DNA of 38,896 nucleotides from Chloroflexota bacterium (GTDB lineage Bacteria; Chloroflexota; Dehalococcoidia; Lucifugimonadales; UBA3495). Below, in pieces: positions 1 to 8,767 of this stretch (the first letter of the stretch is position 1; each line of letters starts with the position of its first letter). The notes below the pieces were generated by a model. That model saw only the letters and a program-made list of their open reading frames with translations, was not told the DNA's origin and searched no databases. The translations under genes were made by a program, and so were the position numbers. Location: assembly GCA_022568195.1 (NCBI GenBank), contig JADFFS010000013.1, positions 1 through 38,896 of the forward strand. Direction: 5' to 3'.

Positions 1-244
1 GGAGCTAACCGTCCCCGTGGTGGAACGGGACGTGGAGCGAACGGAGCTGTACGTCGCCGACGAAGCCTTTATTTGCGGTACCGCAGTGGAGGTCCAGGCT
101 ATCGGCAGCGTAGACCGCTATCAGGTGGGCGACGGTGAAACCGGACCCATAGTAGCCCAGCTCATAGAGCGGCTGTCCGGCGTGGTCCGCGGGTTGAACC
201 CCCAATACGACCGTTGGCTCACTCCCGTTTACCAGGCCCGCTGA
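1..244 (+). CDS. ilvE: Branched-chain amino acid aminotransferase, C-terminal fragment
   Basis: The reading frame is already open at the left edge and ends at TGA 242-244, so only about 80 C-terminal residues are visible. They carry the class IV PLP aminotransferase ending: an ERDVERTELYVADEAF stretch, then the FICGTAVEV segment where the family places its phosphate-binding threonine, then GDGETGPI and a WLTPV end close to that of IlvE. The enzyme moves the amino group between leucine, isoleucine or valine and 2-oxoglutarate in the cytoplasm, using PLP. The catalytic lysine lies upstream of the window. A D-amino-acid or aminodeoxychorismate-lyase relative of the same fold is less likely given the conserved ending. 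The next gene converges on it 36 bases away. Confidence 0.82.
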   Translation, partial: ELTVPVVERDVERTELYVADEAFICGTAVEVQAIGSVDRYQVGDGETGPIVAQLIERLSGVVRGLNPQYDRWLTPVYQAR

Positions 245-280
245 CCAGCCGTCTACCCGGCAGGTTGCCTTGCCTTCTGC

Positions 281-895
281 CTAGGGCCAGTGCCAATCGA
301 ACTGGGAGAAGTGCCCGTTTTTGCTGGTGTTGTCCCAGCTCATACCGTGGTCGGTATAGGTGCTGGCCGTTCCCTTAGCCAGGTACAGGTCCCGGTTCAC
401 CGGGTGGCCCGTGTTGGTCAAGCGCATGGGCTCGCCTTGGCTGCCTACCACGATGCCTTCCACGCTGAAGTCGATGATCTCGGGGATGGAGACCCGGCGG
501 GTGTGGCCCTCGGCCTCGTAGGTGATTGCGCTGTACTTGATGCCCAGGAAATTGCTGGTTAGCGGCATCCATCGTCCGGCGGGGCCTCCTATGTCGCCCG
601 ACAGTATCCGGGCGATGGCCTCTCGTTGCTCCGAGTCCGCTTGCTGATCCACATAAGCCGCCATGGTCCAGTTGCCTTCGCCCATGTTTCCCGGCGTGTA
701 AACGGCCACCACAAAATTGAGACCGTTCAGGGCAATCCCGTTGTAGTCTCCTTCTTCGATATGAAAAGCAAAGGCCACGTCGCAGTGGCCTTCGGTGGGA
801 ACCGCGGGGCCGCCTTGGACGACGCAAGGGCATAGCACCTCGCAGTTGCAGTTCTCGAAATAGTCGCCTTTCAAGCTCCAGCGTTCTTCGGCCAT
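281..895 (-). CDS. DUF1326 domain protein
   Basis: A 204-residue cytoplasmic protein with no signal peptide or membrane segment. The start MAEERWSLKGDYFENCNCE followed by a CPC motif and a glycine-rich stretch is the recognisable DUF1326 signature; the clustered cysteines (C-x-C, then C-P-C) could bind a metal or form a redox site, but no function is established for the family that I can name. The body has further conserved-looking blocks ending in a tryptophan- and histidine-rich tail (FSQFDWHWP). The start at ATG 895 is preceded by GGGAGG, although about 15 bases away. It is convergent with the ilvE fragment and divergent from the FAD enzyme. Confidence 0.75.
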   Translation of the reverse strand: MAEERWSLKGDYFENCNCEVLCPCVVQGGPAVPTEGHCDVAFAFHIEEGDYNGIALNGLNFVVAVYTPGNMGEGNWTMAAYVDQQADSEQREAIARILSGDIGGPAGRWMPLTSNFLGIKYSAITYEAEGHTRRVSIPEIIDFSVEGIVVGSQGEPMRLTNTGHPVNRDLYLAKGTASTYTDHGMSWDNTSKNGHFSQFDWHWP

Positions 896-1021
896 GGTGT
901 TTGCTTGCTACCTCCCTTGTTCTAAGTGGGTGCCACCCAAATACGGAAAACTGGGTGTCGTTGGCTCCTCTAGCAGCGTGGCTGAGTGTAGTAAACGCCC
1001 TGGCAGGTGTCAAACGGCCCC

Positions 1022-1051
1022 GGGGTTGTTATAAACGGGGGTTGTTATAAT
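1022..1051 (+). promoter_or_regulatory. Duplicated GGGGTTGTTATAA with a perfect -10 box
   Basis: The 13-mer GGGGTTGTTATAA occurs at 1022-1034 and again at 1038-1050, a 16-base period. The second copy completes TATAAT at 1046-1051, 36 bases before ATG 1088. No convincing -35 is present at 16-18 bases, so this is a candidate promoter only. It argues for starting the next gene at 1088 and not at the GTG at 1007. Confidence 0.4.
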
Positions 1052-1087
1052 CAGAATCAGCCGCCGGCGAAGGGAGAGGTGCACGAC

Positions 1088-2698
1088 ATGGCTGACAGCG
1101 GGGCAAGGAGAAGTTTCTGGGCTTGGGGCATGGAGGCCGACGAACCAACGGTACAGCAAAGACAGGAAATGGCGGCCAAACTCTCCCAGCGATACGGCGT
1201 TGCGGTGGAGCCGGTCCCGGTTCCCACCGCCGCTGGTCTGGCCCTGCGCCAGCCCAGGATCAAGCCCCCCGCGTCTCTAGCGGATGTCTGCTCCAGCGAC
1301 ACCCATGACCGGGCCGTCCACAGCTACGGAAGAAGCTTCCGCGACCGGATCAGGGCCTTCAACCTCCAGTTTCCCAACCCGCCGGATGTGGTGGCCCATC
1401 CCCGGGACGAAAAAGACGTGGAAGCCATCCTGGATTGGTGCTCCTCATCGGGCTATGCCGCCATCCCCTACGGAGGAGGCAGCTCCACCGTGGGTGGGAT
1501 AGAGCCGGGCGAGGATTCATCCGGCGTGGTGACCATCGACCTGGGCAACCTCAACCGGGTGCTGGAGATCGACGACGTGTCCCGGGCGGCCCGCATTCAG
1601 GCCGGCGTGTACGGTCCCGCTCTGGAGGAGCAGCTTCGGCCCCACGGGTTCACCCTGCGTCACTTCCCTCAAAGCTTCGAATACTCGACTCTGGGAGGTT
1701 GGATCGCCACCCGCTCCGGCGGGCATTACGCCACCAATCATACCCACATCGACGACTTCGTGGAGTCGGTGCGAATGATCACTCCGGTGGGTGTCTGGGA
1801 GTCCCGGCGGCTGCCCGGCAGTGGGGCGGGTCCCAACCCAGACCGTCTGGTTATGGGGAGCGAAGGGGTACTGGGAATCATCACCGAGGCGTGGATGCGC
1901 ATCCAGGCCAGGCCCCAGTTCAGAGCCTCGGCCGGGGTTGTTTTTCCTACTTTCCAATCTGGCGCCGAAGCAGTGCGGCAGATTGTCCAGGCGAAGCTGT
2001 GGCCGGCCAACTGCCGGTTGCTGGACCCTGGTGAATCAGCCAGCGCCGCGGGAATGGACGGAAACCACGCTTTGCTGGTGATCGGCTTCGAGTCGGCGGA
2101 GCTTCCCCAGGGTGACCTGATGCGCCAGGCCATCGCCATCGCCAGTGATGCCGGAGGCAGCGTGGACGGGGACGGGATAAGGATTTCCGGCGAGCCCGGG
2201 GGCAGTACCGGTCGGGAAGGCGCGGTGGGAGCTTGGCGCAGCGCGTTTCTGGGGGCGCCGTACCAGCGCAACCTGACCACCGGCCTGGGAACCGTGGAGG
2301 ACACCTTGGAAACGGCCGTCACTTGGGACCGGTGGCCCCAGTTGGATGCGTCGGTCCGTGGGGCCTTGCAGGACGCCTTGGACCGCATCTGCGGCGGCGG
2401 CGTTGTCACTTGTCGCTTCACCCACGTGTATCCCGACGGTCCCGCCCCTTACTTCACCTTCGCGGGCATGGGACGGCGCGGGGCGGAGATCGAGATGTAC
2501 GACGCCATCAAGAAAGAAGCGTCAGATGCTGTTATGGCGGCAGGCGGAACCATTACCCACCACCACGCCGTTGGGCGGCTCCACAAACCCTGGTATCAAC
2601 TGGAGCGGCCCGACCCCTTTGCCGAGGCTCTACGTGCCGCCAAACGCGCGGTGGATCCCAATGGGGTGCTCAATCCCGGGGTGCTGTTCGACCCGTAG
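1088..2698 (+). CDS. FAD-linked oxidase, alkyldihydroxyacetonephosphate synthase-like
   Basis: A 536-residue member of the VAO/PCMH flavoprotein family. The FAD_binding_4 domain shows the P-loop-like IPYGGGSSTVGG, the HFPQSFEYSTLGGWIATRSGGH stretch and the GSEGVLGIITEAWMRI end. The C-terminal part contains THVYPDGPAPYFTF and a triple histidine (HHH, codons 2558-2566) in THHHAVGRLHKPW. Both motifs are typical of alkyl-DHAP synthase, where the tyrosine and histidines are catalytic. That enzyme swaps the acyl chain of acyl-DHAP for a fatty alcohol and so makes the ether bond of ether lipids. I infer the same class of reaction, but related FAD oxidases share the fold, so the substrate is uncertain. 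The start at 1088 has GGGAGAGG upstream; the GTG at 1007 would overlap the likely promoter. Confidence 0.75.
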   Translation: MADSGARRSFWAWGMEADEPTVQQRQEMAAKLSQRYGVAVEPVPVPTAAGLALRQPRIKPPASLADVCSSDTHDRAVHSYGRSFRDRIRAFNLQFPNPPDVVAHPRDEKDVEAILDWCSSSGYAAIPYGGGSSTVGGIEPGEDSSGVVTIDLGNLNRVLEIDDVSRAARIQAGVYGPALEEQLRPHGFTLRHFPQSFEYSTLGGWIATRSGGHYATNHTHIDDFVESVRMITPVGVWESRRLPGSGAGPNPDRLVMGSEGVLGIITEAWMRIQARPQFRASAGVVFPTFQSGAEAVRQIVQAKLWPANCRLLDPGESASAAGMDGNHALLVIGFESAELPQGDLMRQAIAIASDAGGSVDGDGIRISGEPGGSTGREGAVGAWRSAFLGAPYQRNLTTGLGTVEDTLETAVTWDRWPQLDASVRGALQDALDRICGGGVVTCRFTHVYPDGPAPYFTFAGMGRRGAEIEMYDAIKKEASDAVMAAGGTITHHHAVGRLHKPWYQLERPDPFAEALRAAKRAVDPNGVLNPGVLFDP

Positions 2699-2732
2699 AC
2701 CCGTTTCAAAATGTGGTTCGACGAGCCTGTCC

Positions 2733-2777
2733 TGAGCCCTTCGGCCTGCCTCAGGGTAAACTCCGCCGAAGGGCTCA
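2733..2777. repeat. Stem-loop repeat between convergent genes
   Basis: Perfect 13-base inverted arms TGAGCCCTTCGGC (2733-2745) and GCCGAAGGGCTCA (2765-2777) with a 19-base loop. A related string, GTGAGCTTGTCGAAGGG, follows at 2812-2828. The pattern resembles dispersed intergenic palindromes of the CCTTCGACAAGCTCAGG type that I recall from many Chloroflexota genomes. Its place between two convergent genes would suit a bidirectional transcription end. Confidence 0.6.
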
Positions 2778-2863
2778 CCACGAACGGAAGGAGACATCTT
2801 TACCGATCTTCGTGAGCTTGTCGAAGGGCCCGTAGGGCAGGTCTAGGCCAGGTGTTTCGGCGC

Positions 2864-3661
2864 TCACTCTCCAGTGAATCTGGGGGCGCGGCGCTCGCGG
2901 AAAGACGCGGCCGCCTCCTCCACGTCGTGGGGCGCCCGGCGGGCAAATACGATGCCGTGGGTTTCGTATTGAAGCTGCTCCTCCAACCGGGATTCCATGC
3001 TGTTCTGAAGGACTCGTTTGGACATCTGCATCGCCACCGGCGGCCAGAAGGCTATTTCTGCCGCCAGGGCCTTGGCATCCTCCAGCAGTCTGTCGGAGGT
3101 GGTCACGCGGTCCAGCAGTCCGATGCGATAGGACTCCTCGGTCTCCACGAAGCGGCTGGTGAACACCAGGTCAAAGGCCCGGCTGGAGCCAACGATGCGG
3201 GGCAGGAAGTAGGACATACCTGAATCCGGGCTGAGACTGCGCTCGATGAACACCGTTTTGAACCTGGTGTTTTCGCAACCTACCCGTAGGTCGCAGGCCA
3301 GGGCCAGGGACATGCCTGCGCCCACAGCCACGCCGTTGACCGCGGCTATGGTGGGCTTGTTCAGCTCCCGGGAAACCATCATGGCCTGGCGGCCCACCCA
3401 ACCGAACTCGTCCAGCCTTTCCTGCCGGCCGGAGACCTCCGGCCTATCCCGGCTGGCGGTGAGGTCCACTCCCGAGCAAAAGCCCCGGCCGGCCCCGGTC
3501 CAGATGACGACCCTTATCTCGTCGTCGTCCTTGAGTTCCCGGCACACCTGCATCATCTCTTGATGGAGCTCCCGGCTGATAGCGTTCAGCTTTTCGGGAC
3601 GGTTCAGGGTTACAATACCTACGTTATTTTCCTTTTCAAGGAGCAGGTTCTGGTAGTCCAT
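2864..3661 (-). CDS. Enoyl-CoA hydratase/isomerase family protein
   Basis: A 265-residue crotonase-fold protein of usual length. Visible family marks are the N-terminal VGIVTLNRPEKLNAIS, the first oxyanion-hole segment GAGRGFCSGVDLT, and the second block PTIAAVNGVAVGAGMSLALACDLR, followed by a C-terminal helix with the FxERRAPRF ending. In place of the usual catalytic glutamate region the sequence reads ERSLSPDSGMSYFLPRIVG; the pattern with an aspartate (SPDSG) is more often seen in isomerase-like or PaaG-like members, so a hydratase reaction is not certain. It probably acts on a CoA thioester in fatty-acid or aromatic degradation. ATG 3661 has GGGAGG seven bases upstream. Confidence 0.8.
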   Translation of the reverse strand: MDYQNLLLEKENNVGIVTLNRPEKLNAISRELHQEMMQVCRELKDDDEIRVVIWTGAGRGFCSGVDLTASRDRPEVSGRQERLDEFGWVGRQAMMVSRELNKPTIAAVNGVAVGAGMSLALACDLRVGCENTRFKTVFIERSLSPDSGMSYFLPRIVGSSRAFDLVFTSRFVETEESYRIGLLDRVTTSDRLLEDAKALAAEIAFWPPVAMQMSKRVLQNSMESRLEEQLQYETHGIVFARRAPHDVEEAAASFRERRAPRFTGE

Positions 3662-4108
3662 TTCGTACCTCCCGAGTCAGGATGTTTCTTTGTCAGCACC
3701 CTGGCGGTAGGGGACCGGAAGCGGCTGAATGAGGCATAGGGCTAAACCGCAGCGAGTGTAGCAGCGGCCGGATAGCCGGTCAACCGGACGCTATAAACGG
3801 GTTTGCGTCAAAATTATCCACCGCGGGTCGTAGGTAGGAAATGATTATGTAGGGGCAGACTCGTGCGTCTGCCCGCCCTTGCCGGCGTGTGCAAAGGTAC
3901 GCGATGGAACCAAGGCGGCCACGAATGGTCGCCCCTACCGGGCAGATGCCTATCAAGGAGGCTCAGCGCGCAAAAATCCGGCTGCCGCCTCCCATTGGGA
4001 AGCGGCGAGCGCTTGTCAATGAACACAGCGGTGTTAAAATGCGAAGTGTTGGTTACTCCAACGTGACTGAGGCTCCACAGCAAATTCCCCTCCCGTAGGC
4101 GCACCGGC
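3662..4108. other. Intergenic region with palindromic element
   Basis: No gene is supported in these 447 bases. Short frames here lack a Shine-Dalgarno sequence and any recognisable family. The region holds the palindromic element at 3849-3938 and presumably the divergent promoters of the hydratase and kinase genes, which I could not place. Confidence 0.5.
3849..3938. repeat. 90-base palindromic element, REP- or MITE-like
   Basis: The outer ends are inverted copies, GTAGGGGC at 3849-3856 and GCCCCTAC at 3931-3938. Inside lie a perfect hairpin GGGCAGAC (3853-3860) / GTCTGCCC (3867-3874) and an imperfect one, GGCGGCCA / TGGTCGCC, near 3914-3932. This is the layout of a small non-coding dispersed repeat; no transposase is present. 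Confidence 0.55.
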
Positions 4109-7100
4109 GTGGCAAGTGAGCGGCTCAAACGGCAGATCGATCGCCTCTTAGACGAGGTTGAGACGGCAGTCTCTCAGCTAGACTGGGACCTCGTTCGTGA
4201 CCGTGGCCGCGCTGTGCTTGCCCTGGACCCCGACAATCCCGACGCCCTGAGCTTCCTGTCTGCGGCTGATCGAGCACTTGAAGAGCCGGATTCGGCCGAG
4301 CCGTCCCAGGTTCCGCCCGGAGCTACCATCGCCGCTCCTCTCAACCAGCAGCCGATGGTCTTTGCCAACGGCCGTTACCAGGTGCAAAGGCTCCTGGGTG
4401 AGGGCGGCAAGAAAAGGGTCTACCTCGCCCACGACACCCTCTTGGACCGGGAAGTTGCTTTCGCCCTGATCCGGACCGAAGGGTTGGACGATATCGCCAA
4501 AGCCCGCATAACCCGGGAAGCGCAAGCCATGGGGCGCCTGGGATCCCACCCTCATATCGTCACTGTCTTCGACCTGGGCGAAGATGGAGATCAGCCCTAC
4601 ATGGTCACCGAACTGATGGGCGGCGGCGACGTTGAAGGGATGATCGAGAGGGCGCCCAACCGCCGGCTTCCCATCGCCCAAGCTATCTCAATCTCCCAGC
4701 AAGTCTGCCGTGGCCTTCAATACGCCCACTCCATGGGTGTGGTGCACCGGGACCTCAAACCCGGCAATGTCTGGCTCACCAACGACGGCACGGCCAAAAT
4801 CGGCGACCTGGGCCTGGCCGTGGTGTTGGACCGTTCCCGGCTAACCCAGACGGCCATGATAGTCGGCACGGTGTCCTACATGCCACCCGAACAAGCCATG
4901 GGCGGCGAGGTCTCACCAAAGTCCGACCTGTATTCTCTGGGGGCCATGCTCTACGAGATGGTTACCGGAAGACCGCCTTTTGTGGGTGAAGACTCCATGG
5001 CCGTCATCGGGCAGCACATCAACACCCCTCCGGTGGCCCCCACCTGGCACAACCCCCAGTGTCCCCGGCAGTTGGAGGCGTTAATTCTCCGTCTCCTGGC
5101 CAAGGACCCCAGCGAGCGTCCCGAGTCGGCCGCCGTCGTGCTTGAGGCTCTGGAAGCCATCGATCTATCCGATGCTGCCGCCGCAGCCATTGGTGACACG
5201 GCTCCCCGTGATGAGCCGCCGCCTCAGGATCTGCTGGCGACCTACGAGTTCGTAGGCATGCAGCGGGAAATGAGGGATTTGCGGGCCGCTCTGGAAGACT
5301 CTTTGTCTGGGCGTGGCCGCTTGATTATGCTCACGGGTGACACGGGGATCGGCAAAACCCGGGTGGCCCAGGAACTAGCGACCTATGCCGGTCTGCGGGG
5401 CGCTCAAGTGCTTTGGGGACGTTGCTACCGGGAGCAGGGCACGCCTCCTTATTGGCCCTGGATACAGGCCATTCGGTCCTACGTTCAAGGCAGGGATGAG
5501 GAACGGCTGCGCTCGGAGCTGGGCGCCGGCGCCGCGGATATCGCCGAGCTGGTGACCGAGGTCCGGGAGCGGCTTCCGGAGCTGACCTCCCCGCCTCCGT
5601 TGGCCAGTGCCGACCAGGCCCGTTTTCGTTTGTTCGATTCAATTTCCAACTTCTTGAAGGCCGCCTCACGGCAACAGCCCTTGGTCGTTATTCTGGACGA
5701 TTTGCATTGGGCCGACCAGCCCACCCTATCCCTGCTCCAGTTCGTTGCCCGGGAGCTCCGGGGCACCCGGCTTTTGCTGCTTGGCACCTATCAGGACGTG
5801 CAAGTGTCTCTGCGGCATCCTTTGTCCCAGGCCCTGGGAGAACTGACCAGGGAAAGGCTCTTCCAACGGGTACCGTTACGGGGATTGAGTCAGGAAGAGG
5901 TCGCCTATTTCATCCAGATAGTGTCAGGTAGTACGCCGGCTCCGGGACTGGTAGAGGCGGTGTTCCGCCAGACCGAAGGCAATCCTTTTTTCGTCACCGA
6001 GGTGGCCCGCCTGCTAGTTCAGGAAGGGGCCCTGGCCGGCGAAGCGGCCAGAGATGGCCGGAGGTGGAGCGTCCGCATTCCTCAAGGAGTCCGCGAGGTG
6101 ATTGGGCAGAGGCTGGACCCCTTGTCGGAGGGCTGCCGGCAAGCCCTGACCGTGGCCGCGGTGATCGGGCGGGAGTTCTCCCTGGAACTACTGGGTCGAT
6201 TGGTGGAAGATATGCCCTCCAACCGGCTGCTGGAGGTGATGGAGGAGGGACTCTCGGCCCGGGTGATCGATGAAATACCCATGGAGGTGGGCCGATACCG
6301 GTTTGCTCATGCGCTGATCCGAGATACTCTGCTGGAGGAGATGTCCAATACCAGGAAGGTACGCCTCCACGCAGTCATCTCAGAGGTTTTGGAGCAGTTG
6401 TACGGCCGCGATTCCCAAGACCACGCCGCGGAGATCGCCCAGCACTTGGCGGAGGCCGTGACGGTTACCGGCTCGGAACGGCTGGTGCGCTACTCCCTGA
6501 TGGCTGGAGAACGGGCCCTGGAAACCCACGCTCCCGACGAAGCTCTGGACTACTTTCAGCGGGCACTGCAGGCCAAACATGGGCAGAGCGGCGCCGGGGG
6601 GTCCGAAAGGGGCATGGACGAGGAGACGGCGGCCCTCATGTTCGGTATCGGCCGGTCCCAGCTTGCCACCTTGGAGCGGCATGAGATGCGGGAGGCAGTG
6701 TCCAGCCTCAGCCAGGCGCTGGACTTCTACGTGCAAGGCCGTGACGTGGTCAAGGCAGTGGCTGTTGGGGAGTATCCCTTGCCGCCGTTGCCCGGCCAGC
6801 GGGTTGGAGTGACTCAGCTGGTGGCCCGGGCTTTGGCCATGATTCCACCGGACTCCCATGAGGCAGGCGGGCTGTTATCACGGTATGGGCGCGTGATAGG
6901 GGTGGAGGAAGGAGACTACGAAGGGGCCCAGGAAACTGCGGGCAGGGCCCTGGCCATCGCCCAGCGGGAGGGCGATCTCCAGCTGGAGATGCGTAGCCTG
7001 GCCGATTCGGCCTTCGTGGACATATTCCACCTTCACTTCGAAAAGAGTTTGGAACAGAGCCGCCGGGTGATTGACTTGGCCCGCCGGTTGAACCAGGTCG

Positions 7101-8623
7101 ATGGTGAAATGCACGGGCATCTGTACGCGGCGTCTTGCCTCATGTTCACCGGTGATCGAGAGGGGGCACGGCTCCACGCGGCGGCCAGTCTGGCTCTGGC
7201 GGAAAGGCTACGGGACCGGTTCTGGCTTTCCAGTGCTCTGTCACTCAACCTGGCAGTTTCCCGTCTGCAAGGAGACTGGGCTGTCGGACGTACCTTTAGC
7301 GAACGCGGCCTTACCGCGGCGCCACGTGATCCACGCATTCTCGGTGGGCGGACCATGTTGGAGTACGAAGTTGGGGAATTCGGCGATGGCGAGGGATATC
7401 TGGAACGGCTGCTGGAGACCATGCGCCAGGCGGTGACCGGCCCCAACTACGAACACACTTATGCCGCCACGGTGATTCCCTTTGTGGCCCGAATCACTGG
7501 AGATTTCGACCGGCTGCCGGTCGCAGAACAGGCCGCCAACGCGGTCCTATCCTCCCCATCCGCCAGCCCATACTTGGCCGTCCGCGCCAGGATCGCTCTG
7601 GGCATGGTATCGGTGCTGAGGTCCGATGCCGACGCCGCCCAGGAGCAATACGAAGCCCTTGAAACGGTGCAGGGAACCCAGGTGGCGGCCGGCGGGATAA
7701 TCTGCACGGACAGGCTCCAGGGCTTGCTGGCGGACACAATGGGCAGGACCGATGATGCAACTGGGCACTTTGAGGACGCCCTGGGATTCTGTCTTCGCGC
7801 TGGCTACAGGCCTGAGTACGCCTGGACCGCCAGCGACTATGCGGACATGCTGTTGCAACGCAACGCTCCGGGAGATCGCGGCAAGTCGATCTCTTTGCTG
7901 GATGAGGCCCTGACCATCGCCAGCGAGTTGGGCATGGCGCCCTTGGAGGAGCGTGTCAAGCGCCACGGTCTGCATACCGAACGCCTCGCAATGACCGATA
8001 ACCAGACGGCCGCTCGGGCCATCGCTTCGGTCACGACCATCGAAGGCCCCAGCCTCCGGCCTCAAGCCGGGCCAGACGGTACAATCACCCTTTTGTTCTG
8101 TGACATCGAGGGCTTTACCGCCCTGAGCCAAAAGCTGGGCGAGCAGGAAACCAAAAACCTTTTGAGCGCATACGGCTCCATCGTACGAGACCAGGCCCAA
8201 GCCCACGGAGGCACCGAGGTCCGGTCCATACGGGACGGATTGATGATATCTTTTCCCGACGCCTCGGAGGCTCTACGGTGTGCCGTGGATACTCAGCGGG
8301 CGTTTGTTGGCTACAACAATGCCCACCCCGAGGAACCGGTTCGGGTACGCATGGGATTGAACTACGGTGAGGCTTCCGAAGGCGACGATGATCAACTGAG
8401 CAACGACCTTATCCTGGCTGCCCGCATTGCCGACCAAGCTCAGGGAGGCCGCATCATTATTGCCGCTGCATTGAAGCGGATTACCGAGAACGACGGCGAG
8501 TTTGAGTTCGACGAGGGCCGTGAGGTCCAGCTTGAGGGCGTTTCCGGACCCAGCCTGATATTCGAGTTGCAGTGGCAAAGACAGGGCGACCGGCCGTCGG
8601 ACTCGATACACTACTTCGGCTAA
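4109..8623 (+). CDS. Ser/Thr kinase - STAND ATPase - adenylate/guanylate cyclase fusion
   Basis: A 1504-residue signalling protein starting with GTG. Residues about 90-350 form a protein kinase: glycine-rich loop GEGGKKRV (97-104), alphaC glutamate E137, HRDLKPGN (213-220), DLG (233-235) and a PPE in place of APE (259-261). The usual VAIK lysine is replaced (VAFA, A119), while K102 sits in the glycine loop. Residues about 380-700 are an AAA_16/STAND ATPase with Walker A GDTGIGKT (410-417) and a Walker B of type VVILDDLHWAD. A long helical, TPR-like region follows. The C-terminus is a class III nucleotidyl cyclase domain (FCDIEGFT, IRDGLMISF, LILAARI). The position of the transition-state asparagine in the last motif is isoleucine, so cyclase activity is uncertain. 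It is probably a cytoplasmic sensor; the ligand is unknown. No membrane segment is seen. Confidence 0.88.
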   Translation: MASERLKRQIDRLLDEVETAVSQLDWDLVRDRGRAVLALDPDNPDALSFLSAADRALEEPDSAEPSQVPPGATIAAPLNQQPMVFANGRYQVQRLLGEGGKKRVYLAHDTLLDREVAFALIRTEGLDDIAKARITREAQAMGRLGSHPHIVTVFDLGEDGDQPYMVTELMGGGDVEGMIERAPNRRLPIAQAISISQQVCRGLQYAHSMGVVHRDLKPGNVWLTNDGTAKIGDLGLAVVLDRSRLTQTAMIVGTVSYMPPEQAMGGEVSPKSDLYSLGAMLYEMVTGRPPFVGEDSMAVIGQHINTPPVAPTWHNPQCPRQLEALILRLLAKDPSERPESAAVVLEALEAIDLSDAAAAAIGDTAPRDEPPPQDLLATYEFVGMQREMRDLRAALEDSLSGRGRLIMLTGDTGIGKTRVAQELATYAGLRGAQVLWGRCYREQGTPPYWPWIQAIRSYVQGRDEERLRSELGAGAADIAELVTEVRERLPELTSPPPLASADQARFRLFDSISNFLKAASRQQPLVVILDDLHWADQPTLSLLQFVARELRGTRLLLLGTYQDVQVSLRHPLSQALGELTRERLFQRVPLRGLSQEEVAYFIQIVSGSTPAPGLVEAVFRQTEGNPFFVTEVARLLVQEGALAGEAARDGRRWSVRIPQGVREVIGQRLDPLSEGCRQALTVAAVIGREFSLELLGRLVEDMPSNRLLEVMEEGLSARVIDEIPMEVGRYRFAHALIRDTLLEEMSNTRKVRLHAVISEVLEQLYGRDSQDHAAEIAQHLAEAVTVTGSERLVRYSLMAGERALETHAPDEALDYFQRALQAKHGQSGAGGSERGMDEETAALMFGIGRSQLATLERHEMREAVSSLSQALDFYVQGRDVVKAVAVGEYPLPPLPGQRVGVTQLVARALAMIPPDSHEAGGLLSRYGRVIGVEEGDYEGAQETAGRALAIAQREGDLQLEMRSLADSAFVDIFHLHFEKSLEQSRRVIDLARRLNQVDGEMHGHLYAASCLMFTGDREGARLHAAASLALAERLRDRFWLSSALSLNLAVSRLQGDWAVGRTFSERGLTAAPRDPRILGGRTMLEYEVGEFGDGEGYLERLLETMRQAVTGPNYEHTYAATVIPFVARITGDFDRLPVAEQAANAVLSSPSASPYLAVRARIALGMVSVLRSDADAAQEQYEALETVQGTQVAAGGIICTDRLQGLLADTMGRTDDATGHFEDALGFCLRAGYRPEYAWTASDYADMLLQRNAPGDRGKSISLLDEALTIASELGMAPLEERVKRHGLHTERLAMTDNQTAARAIASVTTIEGPSLRPQAGPDGTITLLFCDIEGFTALSQKLGEQETKNLLSAYGSIVRDQAQAHGGTEVRSIRDGLMISFPDASEALRCAVDTQRAFVGYNNAHPEEPVRVRMGLNYGEASEGDDDQLSNDLILAARIADQAQGGRIIIAAALKRITENDGEFEFDEGREVQLEGVSGPSLIFELQWQRQGDRPSDSIHYFG

Positions 8624-8690
8624 ACTCCCGCTCCCGGGCAACTCCCCTTGGCGGCGGCGCAAATGGCTGCTTCGCATTTTGAGCGGGAGT
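8624..8690. terminator. Candidate bidirectional terminator stem
   Basis: ACTCCCGCTC at 8624-8633, directly after the TAA of the kinase gene, pairs perfectly with GAGCGGGAGT at 8681-8690. The pair lies between two convergent genes. There is no strong T-run on the plus strand, so intrinsic termination is not assured. Confidence 0.45.
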
Positions 8691-8767
8691 GTGCCCCCTC
8701 GGTTGGACCGGCGGTCGAGAACCCATGAACTCAGCCACGGGATCCCCCTGGATACGGCCCTGCAGAC

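Noticed and set aside
1007-1087. GTG 1007 as the start of the FAD enzyme
   Set aside because: The added residues are not family-like and would cover the TATAAT box; ATG 1088 has a good Shine-Dalgarno sequence.
1738-2421. A 227-residue minus-strand frame inside the FAD enzyme gene
   Set aside because: It is the shadow of a strong plus-strand gene; the translation shows no domain.
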